This document shows, piece after piece, positions 48,534-59,715 of a DNA stretch of 64,000 nucleotides. The first letter of the stretch is position 1; each line of letters begins with the position of its first letter. Origin of the DNA: Limonium bicolor (taxonomy: Eukaryota; Streptophyta; Magnoliopsida; Caryophyllales; Plumbaginaceae); assembly GCA_023374045.1 (NCBI GenBank), contig CM041777.1, forward strand, positions 106,036,046-106,100,045, read 5' to 3'. Below the pieces are notes generated by a model that was given only the letters and a program-made list of their open reading frames with translations, ran no database searches and was not told where the DNA came from. Made by a program: the position numbers and the translations under genes.

Positions 48534-48870
48534 AAAAGGGGGAAGCGGTGAATCCCGTCTGGTGTACGGGTGATTCTGTTGCTGTTTTAAACTGCTTTTG
48601 GATTTCGCTTGGACCGTGTGGTCTAGTATCTTAACTGCTTTATATACTATGCTATATCCTGCCTATTACACTGCTTATTTAATATTTGCTTGCCTGGAGT
48701 CCCTCTACGATCAAGGGGGAGCCTAAATGGAGTCTTTGAACTCAATTACTACTGCTGCTATTAAGGGGGAACTTCGACAGGGTCGGTTCCCCTAGTCCTT
48801 TGTGTTTATATTTCAGGATTGACTCCATCGGGATTCACGGAGGTTTGCTATCATCAGACAAGGGGGAAAC
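48534..48870 (+). promoter_or_regulatory. Multiple polypurine-tract motifs before the 3' LTR
   Basis: 'aaaagggggaag' (48534), 'tcaagggggag' (48711), 'ttaagggggaac' (48761) and 'acaagggggaaac' (48858-48870, directly at the LTR). The last is the plus-strand primer. Repeated copies of this motif are a recorded hallmark of Sireviruses. Confidence 0.85.
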
Positions 48871-49686
48871 TGTTGGGACATCGAGTGTTGCAGAGATAGC
48901 CTATCACCTCGACAGAGTCAATCATCCCTAGACAGACACAAAGAGTGAGCCGCTTCAATAGAGTCCACGTAACTAAGAAGACTTCACAGACTCTCCCGTG
49001 CTGTTGCGAATAATAAGGAGTCAACTCAGGAATGCCTTAATCCACAACGGTCATGAAGTCTTCCTCAACACCCGAAGATCGCGGCCCAAGTAAGAAGACA
49101 CTCAAAGCCGTTGGAAGTTGCCCACTAAGTTAGTTCCGGTATTTTCGGAACTAACCCTTCGACCTACCGTTGTATTAAGAGTATAAATAAGCTGTGTAAT
49201 AGTCAGTTTGAGTGTGCTTTCATTGAGGATTATTTTAGAGCTTAGAGAGAGAAAGAGAATCGCTTTGTAAGCCAGAAAGAGAGAGAGAGAATACGTACCA
49301 AGTTAGTTTGCGTTTTTAGATAGACTCTGCCTAGGAAGATCCTAGTTTCACTACGCTTACCATTGATCTGATTAGAAAGTGTGTTGGGTGAGTGAGTGAA
49401 AAACCGCTAAGTAGATCCTTTCTACTTAGTGGACATTTGTAAGTTGTTTTATTTGACCAGGAAATGAAATAGCTTATTTGTGTATCTTGCTGAGTCCCAC
49501 AGAGTCCTTCTCCCTTTTCATCGCTTCGCTTCAATTACCGCAAAAGTCTTCCGCACCCTTAGATTAATCAATTCGATTGAGTGCCTCTACATCACAGAGT
49601 ACTTCTCACTTACGAAGGCTGATTGAGTCAAACCAACTCTTAGACTCACACCTTTGGTTGGTTTGAGTTAGCCACCCGATCCTACA
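48871..49686 (+). repeat. 3' LTR of the Sirevirus-like element
   Basis: Same ends as the 5' LTR, TATA box at 49181-49189. It is 5 bp shorter; six of the seven small indels relative to the 5' LTR are losses here, all in the first 350 bp. Confidence 0.95.
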
Positions 49687-49691
49687 GTAGT

Positions 49692-50366
49692 CGCTGTTGT
49701 CGTACGGATTTTGGTTGAAGTGTAGATCTTCTGGAAATTCTGGGCTGTCGAAATGCTCGAACAGGTCCGTTGTTGAGATATTGAGTCTGTAATGAATATT
49801 GTAAATTAATTCTTCCACTCCAAGCTCGACTTCGAGTTTGCGATGATGTCACTCGTAGTCTGTTGTACAGGGCTGCTCAGAGAATGGATCAATTCTTGTG
49901 ATATAGTATGTGGAAGTGCGATATTCCACAAATCTTTGTAGTTCTTGATCACGAATGGTGAAATCTGGTGGTTCCTTGTCGGCGGCGACAAGGAGACTGT
50001 GGTGCAGGTGCCTTAGAGGAACCCACCTGTGAAGTTTTTGATATATTGGTCTATCTATGGAGTAAAATCGATGGTCATAGGGCTGAACGCAGAGGAGCGT
50101 TTGACCTTGACGACCGTCATATGGAAGATGTTGATATGTCGTCATCTGGACTGGTTGTTGTTGACTCGTAGTTGCCATTGCGAGCCATATCTGGGAACGT
50201 CTGGTAGAAATTGGAATTCTATGGGAATTTGGGTGAGCTTTGTGGAGGTATGATATTGCAAAATTTTGTGGAGCAACGTGTTGTTGGGGTTGCTCTTTTG
50301 AATCTTGAATTTAAGCTTTCCAAAAGCTCGTTGCCATTTTGGTGGCATTTGTTGAGAGTGTGCCAT
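49692..50366 (-). pseudogene. Viral ORF3, copy B, split by the retrotransposon
   Basis: Starts MAHSQQMPPKWQRAFGKLKF and follows copy A ORF3 closely. It has a frameshift near 50160 (WQLR to QQQPVQ) and another near 49935. A TGG-to-TGA stop sits at about 49848 (TDYE*HHRK). The body ends NPYDNSDY at the retrotransposon target duplication; the last codons are at 40351-40370. The lesions are largely different from those in A, so decay after integration was independent. No known domain is recognised. Confidence 0.55.
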
Positions 50367-50444
50367 TGTTTTCTTCTTGAGGGAGACGATGGTGTTGCTT
50401 TTGTGTTTTTACTCGTTTTTATACTCTTTTTTTTGAATCTTGAT

Positions 50445-51778
50445 TTATATAAAATCTTCATAGTCCCCGTGTGGATCTTGGGCTAAAGGTCCTTCGAATG
50501 GATCATAGGAGACTGATCCAGCAGAGGACGAGTCTTCTTTGTCGTCAGCCCATACCTTGACATCGGGTATCTGGTTGATTTTGAATTTGGTATATTGTAG
50601 AGATAGTTTTGGGTTGGATTCCAAGAACTTTTGAAACATCTCATCTTGTTGCGGAGATTTGGGCTTTTGAGGTGCTGGACAAATGGCGAGTGGAGTTGGT
50701 GAGGAAGGAGCTGGTTTTGGGCTTGGGCCAGGGATGCCTAGTGTTTTTGTGGAGCTAGGAAGAGCCTTTTGAGATTCTTGATAATCTTTGTAGGTAATGA
50801 CCTTTTTGCCAGTGGTTGTATAGACCTTTAAGTTCTCATAAGAGCAGAACTTAGACCAATACTTAGGCCACCATTTGATTCGAAAATCTCGAACCAAACA
50901 GTATGGGTATGGTGTTGGCAAAATTGATCAATTTTGTACGTCCAACAGAAAATCCATGGGACGCAGAATATTGCGAAAAAGTGGAGTTCTTTTGTGTATT
51001 GTGGGTTGTTGTAGTGTTGGAGCCAGTAGACATAATTGGGTTGAACTGGTTTTGGTAAAATGTCAGAAGATCCTCCAAAATAGCGCTACCAATCGTAGAA
51101 CCATATTGGAAAATCTTTGTCACACTGCTCATGGAAATTAATGAACCATGAGTGTGTTCCTGATCGTAGTAAAAGAAATCGATACCATGCTTCTTGGTAA
51201 TCGACGTAATTGTAGGTATTGGGATAGAAGGTTACAGAGAAAGAGCAGGGCTGATGGATTGGTCCCCATTCTTTGGCTGAAACTACCTTCTTGATAAAAC
51301 ATCTGGAAAAATCAGTTTGTGAGGAATTTGGATTTGATCTATGGGTTAGTTCTATGGATCTGGTTTCTATGAGGATAAGCTCATAGTATTTGAGGGTTTT
51401 TTGTTGCATATTGGTTTGCCAGTGTACTTCTGGAGGAAATATCCTTTTGACAATATTGTTGGCTAGTTCTTGTGGTTGTGTTTGGATATATCTGGTGATG
51501 GTAATTTTTTCTTGGATTGGTTTAATATGGTAGCCATTGGGGGTGTTTTGTGTGGATCTGGTAGATTGAAGTTTTGTAGGTATCTTGGCTGCTTGTAAAA
51601 ATGTTGGTGCTGGGAAGTCTTGTGATAATGGTGCATATGGATTTTGTGTGGTGACCGCCGGTGAGGGCACAATTGGTATATTCTTGTATGATGGGTGCTG
51701 CTGGGGCACCATCTGGTAATCTTGAGAAGTTTGTGGCTTCTCACGCTTGGGTTGTTTCCCCTTGCTTTTGTCACTCAT
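50445..51778 (-). pseudogene. Viral ORF2, copy B
   Basis: About 444 codons, starting MSDKSKGKQPKREKPQ only a few bases after the ORF1 stop (TAG AAA ATG arrangement). It is open for 230 codons to the WFYDW motif, where a TAG interrupts (51086). Its continuation is open as 50921-50445, with IKWWPKYWSKFCSYENLKVY, a Pro/Ser-rich segment, and an acidic end DPHGDYEDFI. A 1-bp frame change near 50920 separates the parts. The tight ORF1-ORF2 junction suggests translation by leaky scanning or reinitiation. The function is unknown, as for the second ORF of florendoviruses. Confidence 0.65.
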
Positions 51779-51781
51779 TTT

Positions 51782-53877
51782 CTATGGAAAGAAGATATTG
51801 TTTATGGTGAGAATCTGGTGATATGTGATCTGGTGATATATTAATTTGTTTTGAAAGTTTTCCTTGTAAAATTCTCGTGAAAGAAAATTTGGTAAGGATT
51901 TATCCTCCCCTTTGATGAATTCGATTTGAAAGTCAAAAACAGAAAGAATAGCTTGCCAACGGGCAAAAATTTGTTTTGAAACGTGATTTTTAACATCCTT
52001 TTGTAAAACGTCTTTTGCTGATTTGCAATCTATACGTAGTAAAAAGGATTTGTTGTATAAATCATCTTGAAATTTTGAAATACATAGTACGATTGAAAGA
52101 ATTTCTTTTTTGATTGTGGAATAATTGAGCTGTGGCCCGATCCATATTCCAGAGTGGAAGCGTACCAACTGCTCTTGAGTAAGACCTTTTGGTCTTTGTT
52201 TGAGAATTCCTCCATAGCCAATGTTGGATGCGTCATTTCGACGATCAGAAAGGCTTGGGGATGTGGAATGGTTAGGCATGGTAAGGAATAGGTATATTGT
52301 TTTAGGGATTGCACAACTTTGGTGTGCTCTGGAGTCCATGGTGAAGGATTCTTTTGTAATCTGGAATAAAGAAGCTTGCAATGTTGACGAATCTTTGGAA
52401 AGAAATCTGAAAGATAATTAGGACATCCTAAGAATCTTCGTAACTGATTCTTTTCTTTGATTTCGTCTGGGAATTTGGAAACAAATTCCAAGCTTCTTTG
52501 GATGGGAGTAATGGTGCTTTGATAGATGTTGTGTCCAAGGAAGCGTATGTTAACCTGGAACAACTTCATCTTGGGTTTGGAAACAACTAGACCATTAGTC
52601 TTGATGACCGAATGGAATGTCTTGAGATGCTTGAAGTGTTGTACAATGGAATCTAAAAAGACTAAGACATCATCGATATAAACAATGATGAAAGTTGAAC
52701 ATGGTGTGAGAATGTCATTCATGACATTCTGGAATTCTGATGGAGTATTTTTAAGGCCAAATGGCATTACGTTCCATTCGTAATGACCAAATGGGACAAC
52801 AAACGCCGTCTTGTGCCGATCTGATTCAGAAAACTGAATTTGCCAGAATCCAGACTTCATGTCGAACTTGGAGAAAATCTTGGCTTTGTAAAGTCGGCCT
52901 AATAGATCTCTCTTGTTAGGAATCGGATATCTAATCCATTGAAGAACCTTGTTTAACGGTTTGTAGTTTATGACGAGTCATGTAACTCCACGCTCCTTCT
53001 CTGCCGCATTCATGACGTAGAATGCACTGCAACTCCATGGTGATTTTGATGGTTGAATCAAACCTTTATCCAAAAGAGTTTGAATTTCCGTTATACAAAT
53101 CTCTAGGTGCTCGCTATTCATCTGAATAGGTCGAGCCTTGGTTGGAATATTGCGTTCATCGAAATCCTTTTCATAAGGAAGATGAACGATATGGCGCTTT
53201 CTACTCCAAAATGCAATGGGTAGATCTGCGCAAACATCTTCAAAGGTTTTTTCCATTTGAGAAATATCCTTTTGAGTTTTGGGATCTTGGAGTCGCTCAG
53301 CTGTTCGAATATGAGCGAGTTGATTTTTAGAAAACTGGAGCTGACTTTCTTTTCTGGTAATTGAATTGATGTGCTGGTAGAGAGTATTGGATTGAAGAAC
53401 ATTAAGTTCTTTTTGGATTATAGGCTCGGTAAAGAGAAAATAATACTTTTCTTTATTGATCTTAACATGTAATCCCTTATGATCAACGAAAAAGGGATAT
53501 AACTGGATAATGAATGGAGAGCCAAGGATAATGTCTTGGCTAATATTCTTGATAACTACAAATTGTAGTTTAACAAGGAGATTCTTGTTTTGGACAGAAA
53601 GTTTGGATGTTTTGGCAATGATTTTGATTGGATCGTTTCCTGCACCTACTAATCGTTCTCGAGTAGGAGAACAATAATGGTGAGGAACTAATCCTTCTCG
53701 GATACAGTTTTGGTCTGCTCCTGAATCAATTAGAGCAATCATTGTTATCCTGAAGTCGGTTCCTTCGACTACAAGTGTGATGTTGGAATACCATTTTTGA
53801 AAGCGAAATCTTTCAATGATATTTATGGCCTGGGTTTCTGGATGATGGACTTGGGATGTTATGGAAATGACACCCAA
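51782..53877 (-). pseudogene. Viral ORF1 protease, reverse transcriptase and RNase H, copy B
   Basis: The protease piece (53877-52978, 299 codons) has the DSGADQNC active site near 53720 and runs into the start of reverse transcriptase. It then stops at GVT, where the related sequence continues. The reverse transcriptase is open from 52860 to 52030 with MKSGFWQIQFSESD, FGHYEWNVMPFGLKN and YIDD at 52669-52680. RNase H is in another frame (52381-51782) with DASNIGYGGILKQ and ends with a TAG 4 bp before the ORF2 ATG. Fewer lesions than in A, but at least two breaks, so no full polyprotein can be made. Confidence 0.87.
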
Positions 53878-53952
53878 TTCGTGTGGTATTGGCTGATCTT
53901 GAGAAGCATCTTCTTCTGACGTAGAAGCTTTTGCTGCTTCTAAAAGAGAAAT

Positions 53953-55620
53953 TCAAGCTTGCACACCTAATCCATCGAATTTGATCTGATGGAGTTCGGC
54001 TTTGAGCGCCTGAATCTCTTGTTTGAGGATCTTAATATCCTTTTGTAATTCATGAGTCGGAACCTTGCCAAACAAATTACTGCTTGCTGCTATTGGGTAT
54101 TTGTCAAGAGTTTTGGAGATACTAAATGGTTCAGGGAACGTCTTTTTGGAATCCTGTGAGGCAAGCAACTTGGCTAATTGTTGTAGATATTGTCTTTTCT
54201 CATCTGGATTGGAAATCTAGTTAATGAGTTCATACAGAAGTTTTGCTGAATCTATGTCATTGGTTATGACATTGATAGATCCGGAAGAATCATCTGTAGA
54301 TTCATAACTGGAACTGGATGCATCATGATCTATCTGGTGAATGTAGTTCTCATCTTCTGGAGAACTGAGATTATCTTGTAGCAAAAGCTTGGAGAGCTTT
54401 TCTTGTAGATCTTTGTCGTCTGCAAAGATTTCATTAATCGTCTGCTTAACACGACACTGATCTGCCTTGTGACCCTTGCGACCACATTTCCAACATGTGA
54501 TCTGAGCCATATTCTTGGAAGCAAACCTTGTAGGTTTATGGTTTGACCTATATTTTTGACGATAAGGTTTATAGGGATTACGATATTGCGGTTTGGATCG
54601 ATAAGGTTGTTTGGATCTGGAGGAGAAACGTTTGTGGACTATTTGTTTCTTGGATGGAGGAGTAATTTTCTCGATTCCAAACATCTTGCAGAAAGAGCCA
54701 ATTTCTCTTCGTGCTTGGGCCTTTTCATTGCCGTATTTGGACTGGATTTTGAGATCCTGACATAAGTTCAGGGCCTCCTTTTTGACAAAGGCAAAAAGTT
54801 GACCATAGGCTATTGCTTCCCAAGGTATGGTCTCTTGACCAACTTCTTGCTGAAATTTAGTGATAATCCGTTGTGCGAACAATGTTGGCAATCCTGAAAC
54901 GAATCTTTATTTCCAGAAATTAGCCATACAGTCTTCGCGTTGTAGGACTTGTGTAAGGTACATGTCCTTGTACCATCTGTAATCAGATAATGTTGGACAT
55001 CGAAGGTTGGTGAGAAGAATCTTATTGGAATTCAATTCTTCTCTTGGATTGCCAACAAAGTGGAGGCTTATTGTGATAATCAAGAAATCACATGCATCAT
55101 CTTTCATGGAAGATCTGTCTTCTCCATCAAAGACTTCAACTTGATGGTTCATGATTTCTTGTTTATTGTCGAGGGTAAGGGCATGATCCCACCATTGCCT
55201 TAATTGGCCTGTAAATCCTGAAACGATGGTAATGGCAGCTTGTTTTTCAGTCAGTTTTCCCATCTTGTAGGCATTCTTTGCCATGCCCATTTCTTGTAGG
55301 GTGTTCAGAATTTCGTAGTCTGATTTTCCATCTATGTTCCATTCATAGATAGAAGCGCCGTCATATTGAGCTAAAGTAAATTTGGAGCGTTCTTCATATT
55401 GGATATTTGTAGGAGTAGGACGGGGATAATAATTTTTGGTGGTATGGAAATAAGAATCCATGGGTTTGTTCCGTTTGAAAGAACGTCTTGGGTTTCTGGA
55501 GATTGCATTTGGTTCTGGATCAGTAAATTGGTTAGCAATATGGGATAGTTGTAAGGATGATGCGGAAGAATCATCATCACTTGACTGGCACTGACAAGTG
55601 TCAAGGGTATTGACACCGTT
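53953..55620 (-). pseudogene. Viral ORF1 coat-protein region, copy B
   Basis: The coat-protein core begins within a long open stretch (56526-54907) and a TAA stops it at 54907 (ANFWK*RF). It resumes 54891-54217 with the CWKCGRKGHKADQC zinc knuckle (54454-54495) and the basic SKQPYRSKPQYRNPYKPY region. Another stop at about 54219 precedes a coiled-coil segment (54168-53953). All lesions are single substitutions, which suggests modest age. Confidence 0.85.
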
Positions 55621-57327
55621 ATTGTTGGTTGGAGGTTGTTGATTATTGGCTGTGGAAGAAGAAGAAGGTAATAATTGTAAGGTTTCTGTTATGCGGGACA
55701 GCAAATCAGTCTCTGGATGTACGAAATTGGTAATAGATGGTTGAAAATGAGGCCGAGAAATGTCAGAAGGAAATCTGACCTGCTTCTCTACTGGTACAGT
55801 TGAGTGGAGGCTAATGGAGATACGATCTAATTGAGAAGCTATTGTGGCTAAGGTTTGGTTAGTCCAGTTTTGTTGATGATGGACCTTTTGGAGGTCACTA
55901 GCTAACACTGGAGTAGGAGTATTGCTACCTTTCTTAAGGGGTGTAGCTATAACATCTCTGGCTAGTTTGATGGTATTGAACGGGGGATGAATTGAGCTTA
56001 TTAGCTCATCATTAGCTTCTAATGTCCATTTTTTGTATAGACTTGTTTGGACATTAATTGAGGGGATTTCAAAGGGATCTGGTTGAGAAAGTTGAACGAA
56101 AGTATATGAAGGCAACCAATCATAGATTGTCATGTTACAACGTAACCTGTGACAATCTTTGCGCCAATGTTGACGGAGGTTTTGTTGACAATCTGGAGAT
56201 AGATCTGTGAACCATTTTCTTTGTGGTTCGTATTCTGGTTCTGATTCTCTTTTAGAGATATATTCTTCTCTGAGCTCAAAATCTGCGAAGTGGATAACGT
56301 TGACGTTACCCAAAAAATTCCTCGGTGTTGATAGATTCGCTATCATCGGGGACATATGTTGGTAAGGGTGCTTGAAAATCCACCCTAATCTCTGGTTGAG
56401 ATGGTTGTTGGCTTCAAGGTGTAGAGGGTACTCCGGAAAAGGAAGACCTTGCATCCATGAAGCTCCTGTTGGAAGAAGAACTTGGTCGTTCTCTAAAAGA
56501 ATTGAAACGAAGGAGAATAGTTCCATCGTTTTGTTCGATTATATCATCTACCGTGGTGCGGGAGATGTTTCTTGGAACTTGTGGAATAGCAATTTGAAAG
56601 TGATCTGGTATAGTAATTTCATCCCATCTCAAACTTCGAGGGACAAAAACTGTTGGTCTTTCAGCATCAATTTGTAAAAGGACAGTCTCTTCTCAAAGGG
56701 GGATCAGAGACCTATTGAGTCTTGGATTTAATTGAGAAGACATGAGTCTATAATAGACTCGAAAGATAATGGCGAAATTTTTGGAAAGTTCTTCAAATTC
56801 ATCTCCTTGAAGATGAACATCAAGAACTAAAGAATCTTGAATCAGAGGATCTGAGGATCTGAGAGATCCACTGAGAAATTGGGACAGCAATTGAAGAATA
56901 TTGGACCATTACAGACGTTAGTCTGAATCATGGCTAAAAGAGAAGATTTGTAGCGTTTGAGACGTTTGTCTCGAAGCGCCATGAATATTGGAGCATCTAT
57001 GCCTTGTCTGAATAATGGTTTTATAGCTATTTGAATCATTCCATAATGGGCATATCTATACCCTTGCTGCAAATATCGAAATATTGAAGATCTTGAAAGA
57101 AGAGGTATTGTTTGATATTGTTGTTGAATACTCAAAGTTTCCTCATGAGTCTTGACAAACATGACTGTCTTGAAATCAAGAGGACCCATTTGGTATATTT
57201 GTTGAACATCTTGAGATGGTATTGTCCAGTTTGAATAATCAATTGGTTGAATACTTTCTTGTGATGTTACTATTGATTCTCTCCTAGATCTTGATCGATC
57301 TAGCCAACTTCGAAGTCTCGAAGCCAT
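55621..57327 (-). pseudogene. Viral ORF1 movement-protein region, copy B
   Basis: Starts MASRLRSWLDRSRSRRES at 57327 and is open to about 56850. It keeps the part deleted in copy A (SIFRYLQQGYRYAHYGMIQ, DAPIFMALRDKRLKRYKSS, NGPIFFNCCPNF). A short tandem duplication (gaggatct type) near 56850 shifts the frame. A TGA replaces Arg after NRSLIPL at about 56693. The rest (56526 onward) is open. The pattern fits the 30K superfamily of movement proteins, which enlarge plasmodesmata. Confidence 0.8.
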
Positions 57328-57509
57328 TATTGGTGCATATCAGGTTAGACTATATAAATTAAGGATATATTAATTAATCGGGACCAACCCACAACGGGAC
57401 CACGGTCTTGCGCTCTTTCTACCGCTAACCAACGTTACCAGGGTCTGACCAACGCTTAATTAATTTTCACCCTAATTTGGATAGCTTTCACCCGGTACGA
57501 ACCGTATTT

Positions 57510-57522
57510 GGCTCTGATGCCA
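57510..57522 (-). other. Viral primer-binding site, copy B
   Basis: The minus strand reads TGGCATCAGAGCC, one base from the tRNA-Met complement. It lies about 185 bp upstream of ORF1. Confidence 0.8.
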
Positions 57523-57560
57523 GAAGGGAGCAAGATCGGTGAAGATATTGAAGAGAATCA

Positions 57561-57750
57561 AAAAGAGTTTCAAGATTCAATATCTTATGTTTATTTATTT
57601 GTTTATGTTCATTTAAATTCATGTTATTTATTTCCATTTCTGCACTTTCAATTCAAGTTATTCAATATTTGTTCTTCAATATTTGTTCTTTACTTTCTTT
57701 AATTGTTATTTTCGATTCTCTTCCATATCTTCACTCATCCTGCTCCCTTC
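57561..57750. other. Head-to-head joint of viral copies B and C
   Basis: Leader sequence of B ends at 'gaagagaatc' (57559), and leader sequence of C, in the opposite orientation, begins at 'gagtttcaag' (about 57565). Only a few A-rich bases lie between. Both promoters are missing. Confidence 0.75.
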
Positions 57751-57763
57751 TGGTATGAGAGCC
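57751..57763 (+). other. Viral primer-binding site, copy C
   Basis: TGGTATGAGAGCC, one base from the tRNA-Met complement TGGTATCAGAGCC, 183 bp before ORF1. Confidence 0.8.
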
Positions 57764-57945
57764 AAATACGGTTCGTACCGGGTGAAAGCTATCAAAATTA
57801 GGGTGAAAATTAATTAAGTGTTGGTCAGACCCAGGTAACGTTGGTCAGCGGCAGAAAGAGCGTAAGACCGTGGTCCCGTTGTGGGTTGGTCCCGATTAAT
57901 TAATCTATCCTTAATTTATATAGTTCAACTTGATATGCACCAATA

Positions 57946-59715
57946 ATGGCTTCGAGACTTCGAAGTTGGCTAGATCGATCAAGATCTAGGAGAGAATCAA
58001 TAGTAACATCACAAGAAAGTATTCAACCAGCTGATTATTCAAACTGGACAATACCTTCTCAAGATGTTCAACATATATACCAAATGGGTCCTCTTGATTT
58101 CAAGACAGCCATGTTTGTCAAGACTCATGAGGAAACTTTGAGTATTCAACAACAATATCAAACAATACCTCTTCTTTCAAGATCTTCAATATTTCGATAT
58201 TTGCAGCAAGGGTATAGATATGCCCATTATGGAATGATTCAAATACCTATAAAACCATTATTCAGACAAGGCATAGATGCTCCAATATTCATGGCGCTTC
58301 GAGACAAACGTCTCAAACGCTACAAATCTTCTCTTTTAGCCATGATTTAGACTAACGTCTGTAATGGTCCAATATTCTTCAATTGCTGTCCCAATTTCTC
58401 AGTGGATCTCTCAGATCCTCTGATTCAAGATTCTTTAGTTCTTGATGTTCATCTTCAAGGAGATGAATTTGAAGAACTTTCAAAAAAATTTGCTATTATC
58501 TATCGAGTCTATTACCGACTCATGTCCTCTCAATTAAATCCAAGACTCAATAGGTCTCTGATCCCCCTTCGAGAAGAGACTGTCCTTTTACAAATTGATG
58601 CTGAAAGACCAACAGTTTTTGTCCCTCGAAGTTTGAGATGGGATGAAATCACTATACCAGATCACTTTCAAATTGCTATTCCACAAGTTCCAAGAAACAT
58701 CTCCCGCACTACGGTAGATGATATAATCGAACAAAACGATGGAACTATTCTCCTTCGTTTCAGTTCTTTTAGAGAACGACCAAGTTCTTCCAACAGGAGC
58801 TTCATAGATGCAAGGTCTACCTTTTCCGGAGTGCCTTCTACTCCTAAGAGCCAACAACCATCTCAACCAGAAATTAGGGTGGATTTTCAAGCACTCATAC
58901 CAACATATGTCCCTGAAGACAACGAATCAATCATCACTGAAGATATTATGGGTAACATCAACGTTATCCATTTCGCAGATTTTGAGCTCAGAGAAGAATA
59001 TATCTCTGAGAGAGAATCAGAACCAGAATACGAACCACAAAGGAAATGGTTCGCAGATCTATCTCCAGATTGTCAACAAAATCTTCATCAATATTGGCGC
59101 AACGATTGTCACAGGTTACGCTGTAACATGACAATTTACGATTGGTTGCCTTCATATACCTCCGTTCAACTTTCTCAACCAGATCCCTTTGAAATCCCCT
59201 CAATTAATGTCCAAACAAGTCTATACAAAAAATGGACATTAGAAGCTAATGATGAGCCAATAAGCTCAATTCATCCTCCGTTCAATACCATCAAACTAGC
59301 CAGAGATGTTATAGCTACACCCCTTAAGAAAGGTAGCAATACTCCTACTCCAGTGTTAGCCAGTGACCTCCAAAAGGTCCATCATCAACAAAACTGGACT
59401 AACCAAACCTTAGCCACAATAGCTTCTCAATTAGATCGTATCTCCATTAGCCTCCACTCAACATTACCAGTAGAGAAACAGGTCATATTTCCTTCTGACA
59501 TTTCTCGCTCTCATTTTCAACCATCTATTACCAATTTCGTACATCCAGAGACTGATTTGCTTTCCCGCATAACAGAAACCTTACAATTATTACCTTCTTC
59601 TTCTTTTTCCATAGCCAATAATCAACAACCTACACTAAGCACACTCCTAATATCAATACCCTTGACACCTGCCAGTGTCAGTCAAGTGATGATGAATCAT
59701 CCACTTCATCTTTAA
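57946..59715 (+). pseudogene. Viral ORF1 movement-protein region, copy C
   Basis: Starts MASRLRSWLDRSRSRRES. A TAG at 58348-58350 replaces Gln (LLAMI*TNVC), then the frame is open 58402-59715 (437 codons). The movement domain includes QQGYRYAHYGMIQIPIKPLF, HLQGDEFEELSKKFAIIYRV and RTTVDDIIEQNDGTILLRF. A Ser/Pro/Glu-rich linker with PEYEPQRKWFADLSPDCQQN follows. The frame is lost near 59640-59700, in the region reading TLDTCQCQSSDDD in copy B. Confidence 0.82.

Larger units (their letters stand above)
40371..49686 (+). mobile_element. Complete Sirevirus-like Ty1/copia retrotransposon
   Basis: The 9316-bp element has LTRs of 821 and 816 bp with TG...CA ends and a perfect 5-bp target duplication gtagt (40366-40370, 49687-49691). 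The tRNA-Met primer site follows the 5' LTR directly. The order gag, protease, integrase, reverse transcriptase, RNase H is that of Ty1/copia. A long gag with coiled coil and two zinc knuckles, an additional 3' ORF, and repeated purine-rich motifs before the 3' LTR point to the Sirevirus lineage (SIRE1/Maximus type). Several stops and frameshifts make it non-autonomous. Confidence 0.95.
49692..57560 (-). mobile_element. Endogenous caulimovirid genome, copy B
   Basis: On the minus strand: a primer-binding site, ORF1 from 57327, ORF2, and ORF3 cut by the retrotransposon at its 3' end. It is head-to-tail with copy A through the retrotransposon. Its 5' end stops within the leader near 57560, where it meets copy C head-to-head, so it has no promoter of its own. 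By eye it is closely similar to C over the shared 6.3 kb. Confidence 0.85.

Noticed and set aside
40371..49686. Two separate retrotransposons instead of one
   Set aside because: LTRs match at both ends, one target duplication flanks the whole, and gag-pol order is continuous between them.
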